In this document: in pieces, positions 62,995-64,000 of the stretch | Layout of the letters: every line of letters starts with the position of its first letter | How positions within the stretch are numbered: the first letter of the stretch is position 1 | Source of the DNA: SW132 sp038150125 | Lineage (GTDB): Bacteria; Bacteroidota; Rhodothermia; Balneolales; Balneolaceae | Length of the DNA: 64,000 nucleotides | Direction: 5' to 3' | Assembly: GCF_038150125.1 (NCBI RefSeq) | Contig: NZ_JBBVMF010000025.1 | Location: forward strand, 3,120 to 67,119 | Notes under the pieces: generated by a model | What the model was told of the DNA's origin: nothing | Databases searched by the model: none | What the model saw: only the letters and a program-made list of their open reading frames with translations | Made by a program: the position numbers and the translations under genes

Positions 62995-63561
62995 TTATGT
63001 TGTTGATTCAACCTGGTTCAGGTTTACCTCAACCGGGGTTTTACGCCCAAAAATACTTACCAGAACCCGAAGTTTCAGTTTATCGGGTAATACTTCCTGT
63101 ACGGTTCCGTCAAATTCTTTAAACGGACCATCAATAACTTTCACGATATCTCCTTCTTTGTAAGGAATATCTACGACACCGCCGCTTTCGACCATTTCTT
63201 TATTGTCGAGAACGCGGCCTAAAATACGTTCAACTTCACTTTGTTTGAGGGGCTGCGGTACCGTCTCATTTTTTCCGGACTTTAAGAAACCTATACATGA
63301 TGGTGCCCCTTGAACCAAATTATTTACTTCTTCGTCATATTTAGTGCTCAGCAACATGTAACCTGGAAAGAAATTTTTCTCTTTCTGTTTTTTCTTGCCA
63401 GATCTAATTTCCACAATGGTTTCGGTAGGTATGAGTATCTCTTCAATTTTATCTTCAAGTCCCTGCTCTGCAATTTCTCTCTGCAGGTATTCCTTTACTT
63501 TTTTTTCATGTCCGGTAAAAACACGAATTACATACCATTCATATTCACTGTCAGAACTCAT
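62995..63561 (-). CDS. nusG: Transcription antitermination factor NusG
   Basis: 188 residues. The NGN domain (EWYVIRVFTGHEKKVKEYL to about 120) is followed by a KOW motif (YKEGDIVKVIDGPFKEFDG). Binds RNA polymerase and links it to the ribosome or Rho. Its start overlaps the secE stop by 4 bp (ATGA), so the two are coupled. Confidence 0.98.
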   Translation of the reverse strand: MSSDSEYEWYVIRVFTGHEKKVKEYLQREIAEQGLEDKIEEILIPTETIVEIRSGKKKQKEKNFFPGYMLLSTKYDEEVNNLVQGAPSCIGFLKSGKNETVPQPLKQSEVERILGRVLDNKEMVESGGVVDIPYKEGDIVKVIDGPFKEFDGTVQEVLPDKLKLRVLVSIFGRKTPVEVNLNQVESTT

Positions 63562-63755
63562 AAGCTGTATATAGCCTCCAAAACTGTGCTGTAAACCTGA
63601 TCCACGCCAAAAATGAATGTCGTGATGATAATGGTAAACACAACGACAATGATCGTATTATCAATCAGCTCTTGTTGCTGCGGCCAGCTCACCTTTTTCA
63701 TTTCGGTTCTTACACCATCTAAAAATTCTTTTATCTTCTGCATGGTTTCATTCAA
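63558..63755 (-). CDS. secE: Preprotein translocase subunit SecE
   Basis: 65 residues with one transmembrane helix (IIVVVFTIIITTFIFGVDQVY) after a basic amphipathic helix (FLDGVRTEMKKVSWPQQQEL). This is the single-span SecE form of the SecYEG channel. Between tRNA-Trp and nusG, its standard place. Confidence 0.97.
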   Translation of the reverse strand: MNETMQKIKEFLDGVRTEMKKVSWPQQQELIDNTIIVVVFTIIITTFIFGVDQVYSTVLEAIYSL

Positions 63756-63797
63756 CTTAAACGGTTGTCAACATTTCCGCTGACATTCAATTGTTTG

Positions 63798-63870
63798 CAC
63801 GGGTGGAGAGGCTCGAACTCCCGACACCTGGTTTTGGAGACCAGTGCTCTGCCAACTGAGCTACACCCGT
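63798..63870 (-). tRNA. tRNA-Trp (CCA)
   Basis: Seventy-three bases fold to a cloverleaf: acceptor ACGGGTG/CACCCGT, D arm GCTC/GAGC, anticodon stem CTGGT/ACCAG with loop CTCCAAA, T arm GGGAG/CTCTC with TTCGAGC, discriminator G. Anticodon CCA. It lies between tuf and secE, a known arrangement, and is likely cut from the tuf-secE transcript. Confidence 0.96.
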
Positions 63871-63874
63871 AGAT

Positions 63875-63914
63875 AGCACGAGGTGAAAGCCTTTTTCAGG
63901 CTTCACCTCGTGCT
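63875..63914 (-). other. Long hairpin between tuf and tRNA-Trp
   Basis: AGCACGAGGTGAA pairs perfectly with TTCACCTCGTGCT, and the stem extends with one bulged A to AGCCT/AGGCT. No T run follows on the minus strand. It may be an RNase III or RNase E processing site releasing the tRNA from the tuf message, or a partial terminator. Confidence 0.7.
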
Positions 63915-63937
63915 CAAATTCAGGGCACTAAGCAGTG

Positions 63938-64000
63938 TTAATCATTAATTTTGGTTACCACGCCTGCGCCTACTGTACGACCGCCCTCGCGAATCGCAAA
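63938..64000 (-). CDS. tuf: Elongation factor Tu, C-terminal end (partial)
   Basis: The last 20 codons of EF-Tu, read FAIREGGRTVGAGVVTKIND to a TAA at 63938-63940; the rest is beyond the window edge. This ending is nearly invariant in bacterial EF-Tu. It heads the tuf-trnW-secE-nusG order on the minus strand. Confidence 0.97.
   Translation of the reverse strand, partial: FAIREGGRTVGAGVVTKIND

Overview
The window looks like chromosome from a Bacteroidota-related marine lineage, most likely Balneolota/Rhodothermota (inference, no 16S in view). Pointers are a PorD-like (DUF4835) type IX secretion protein, DnaE with a fused N-terminal DEDDh exonuclease, several secreted beta-barrel proteins, AT-rich intergenic DNA, and the tuf-trnW-secE-nusG-rplKAJL-rpoBC block. 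Most of the window is housekeeping, with one clearly accessory island and two toxin-antitoxin loci.

Layout. 0.2-7 kb: recG, an EVE protein, a PP-loop ATPase, then a complete dTDP-L-rhamnose set (rfbA-D-C-B, minus strand). 7-12 kb: envelope genes (PorD-like, a barrel protein, a large helix-hairpin-helix/barrel protein, a small barrel). 12-18.5 kb: secreted enzymes on the minus strand (serine hydrolase, EEP hydrolase, a beta-propeller/HEAT/cytochrome c lipoprotein, ThuA). 18.7-26 kb: DUF2339 membrane protein, a MITE-like element, an mntA-hepT toxin-antitoxin pair between direct repeats, and dnaE.

26.3-31.7 kb is the accessory island. Two genes share a nearly identical ~200-bp Cys/Pro/Gly-rich linker and then carry unrelated cell-wall hydrolase tips: an M23 peptidase and a GH108-type muramidase. 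Each is followed by small Sec-exported proteins that could be immunity proteins. Two further decayed linker remnants, a nonsense-interrupted immunity-like copy and a poly-C frameshift after the lipoprotein signal suggest a polymorphic-toxin array that swaps and sheds peptidoglycan-degrading cassettes. This is my candidate for an undescribed system.

31.7-47.6 kb: alpha/beta hydrolase, CPXCG protein, acylphosphatase, OxyR, a ligase-associated exonuclease plus ATP-dependent DNA ligase, a TPR sensor kinase, UPF0182, NUDIX/DUF1844, DUF1015-serC, rhomboid. 47.7-52.4 kb: tRNA-Thr(CGU), RlpA-SPOR, a CrtI-type desaturase, an Xre-RES toxin-antitoxin pair whose antitoxin is frameshifted at A8, a short transaldolase, YtxH. 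52.5-64 kb: the rpoC-rpoB-rplLJAK-nusG-secE-tRNA-Trp-tuf block on the minus strand, with tuf cut by the window edge. A family of short palindromic repeats is scattered through intergenic DNA (2.3, 18.6, 32.7 and 33.9 kb).
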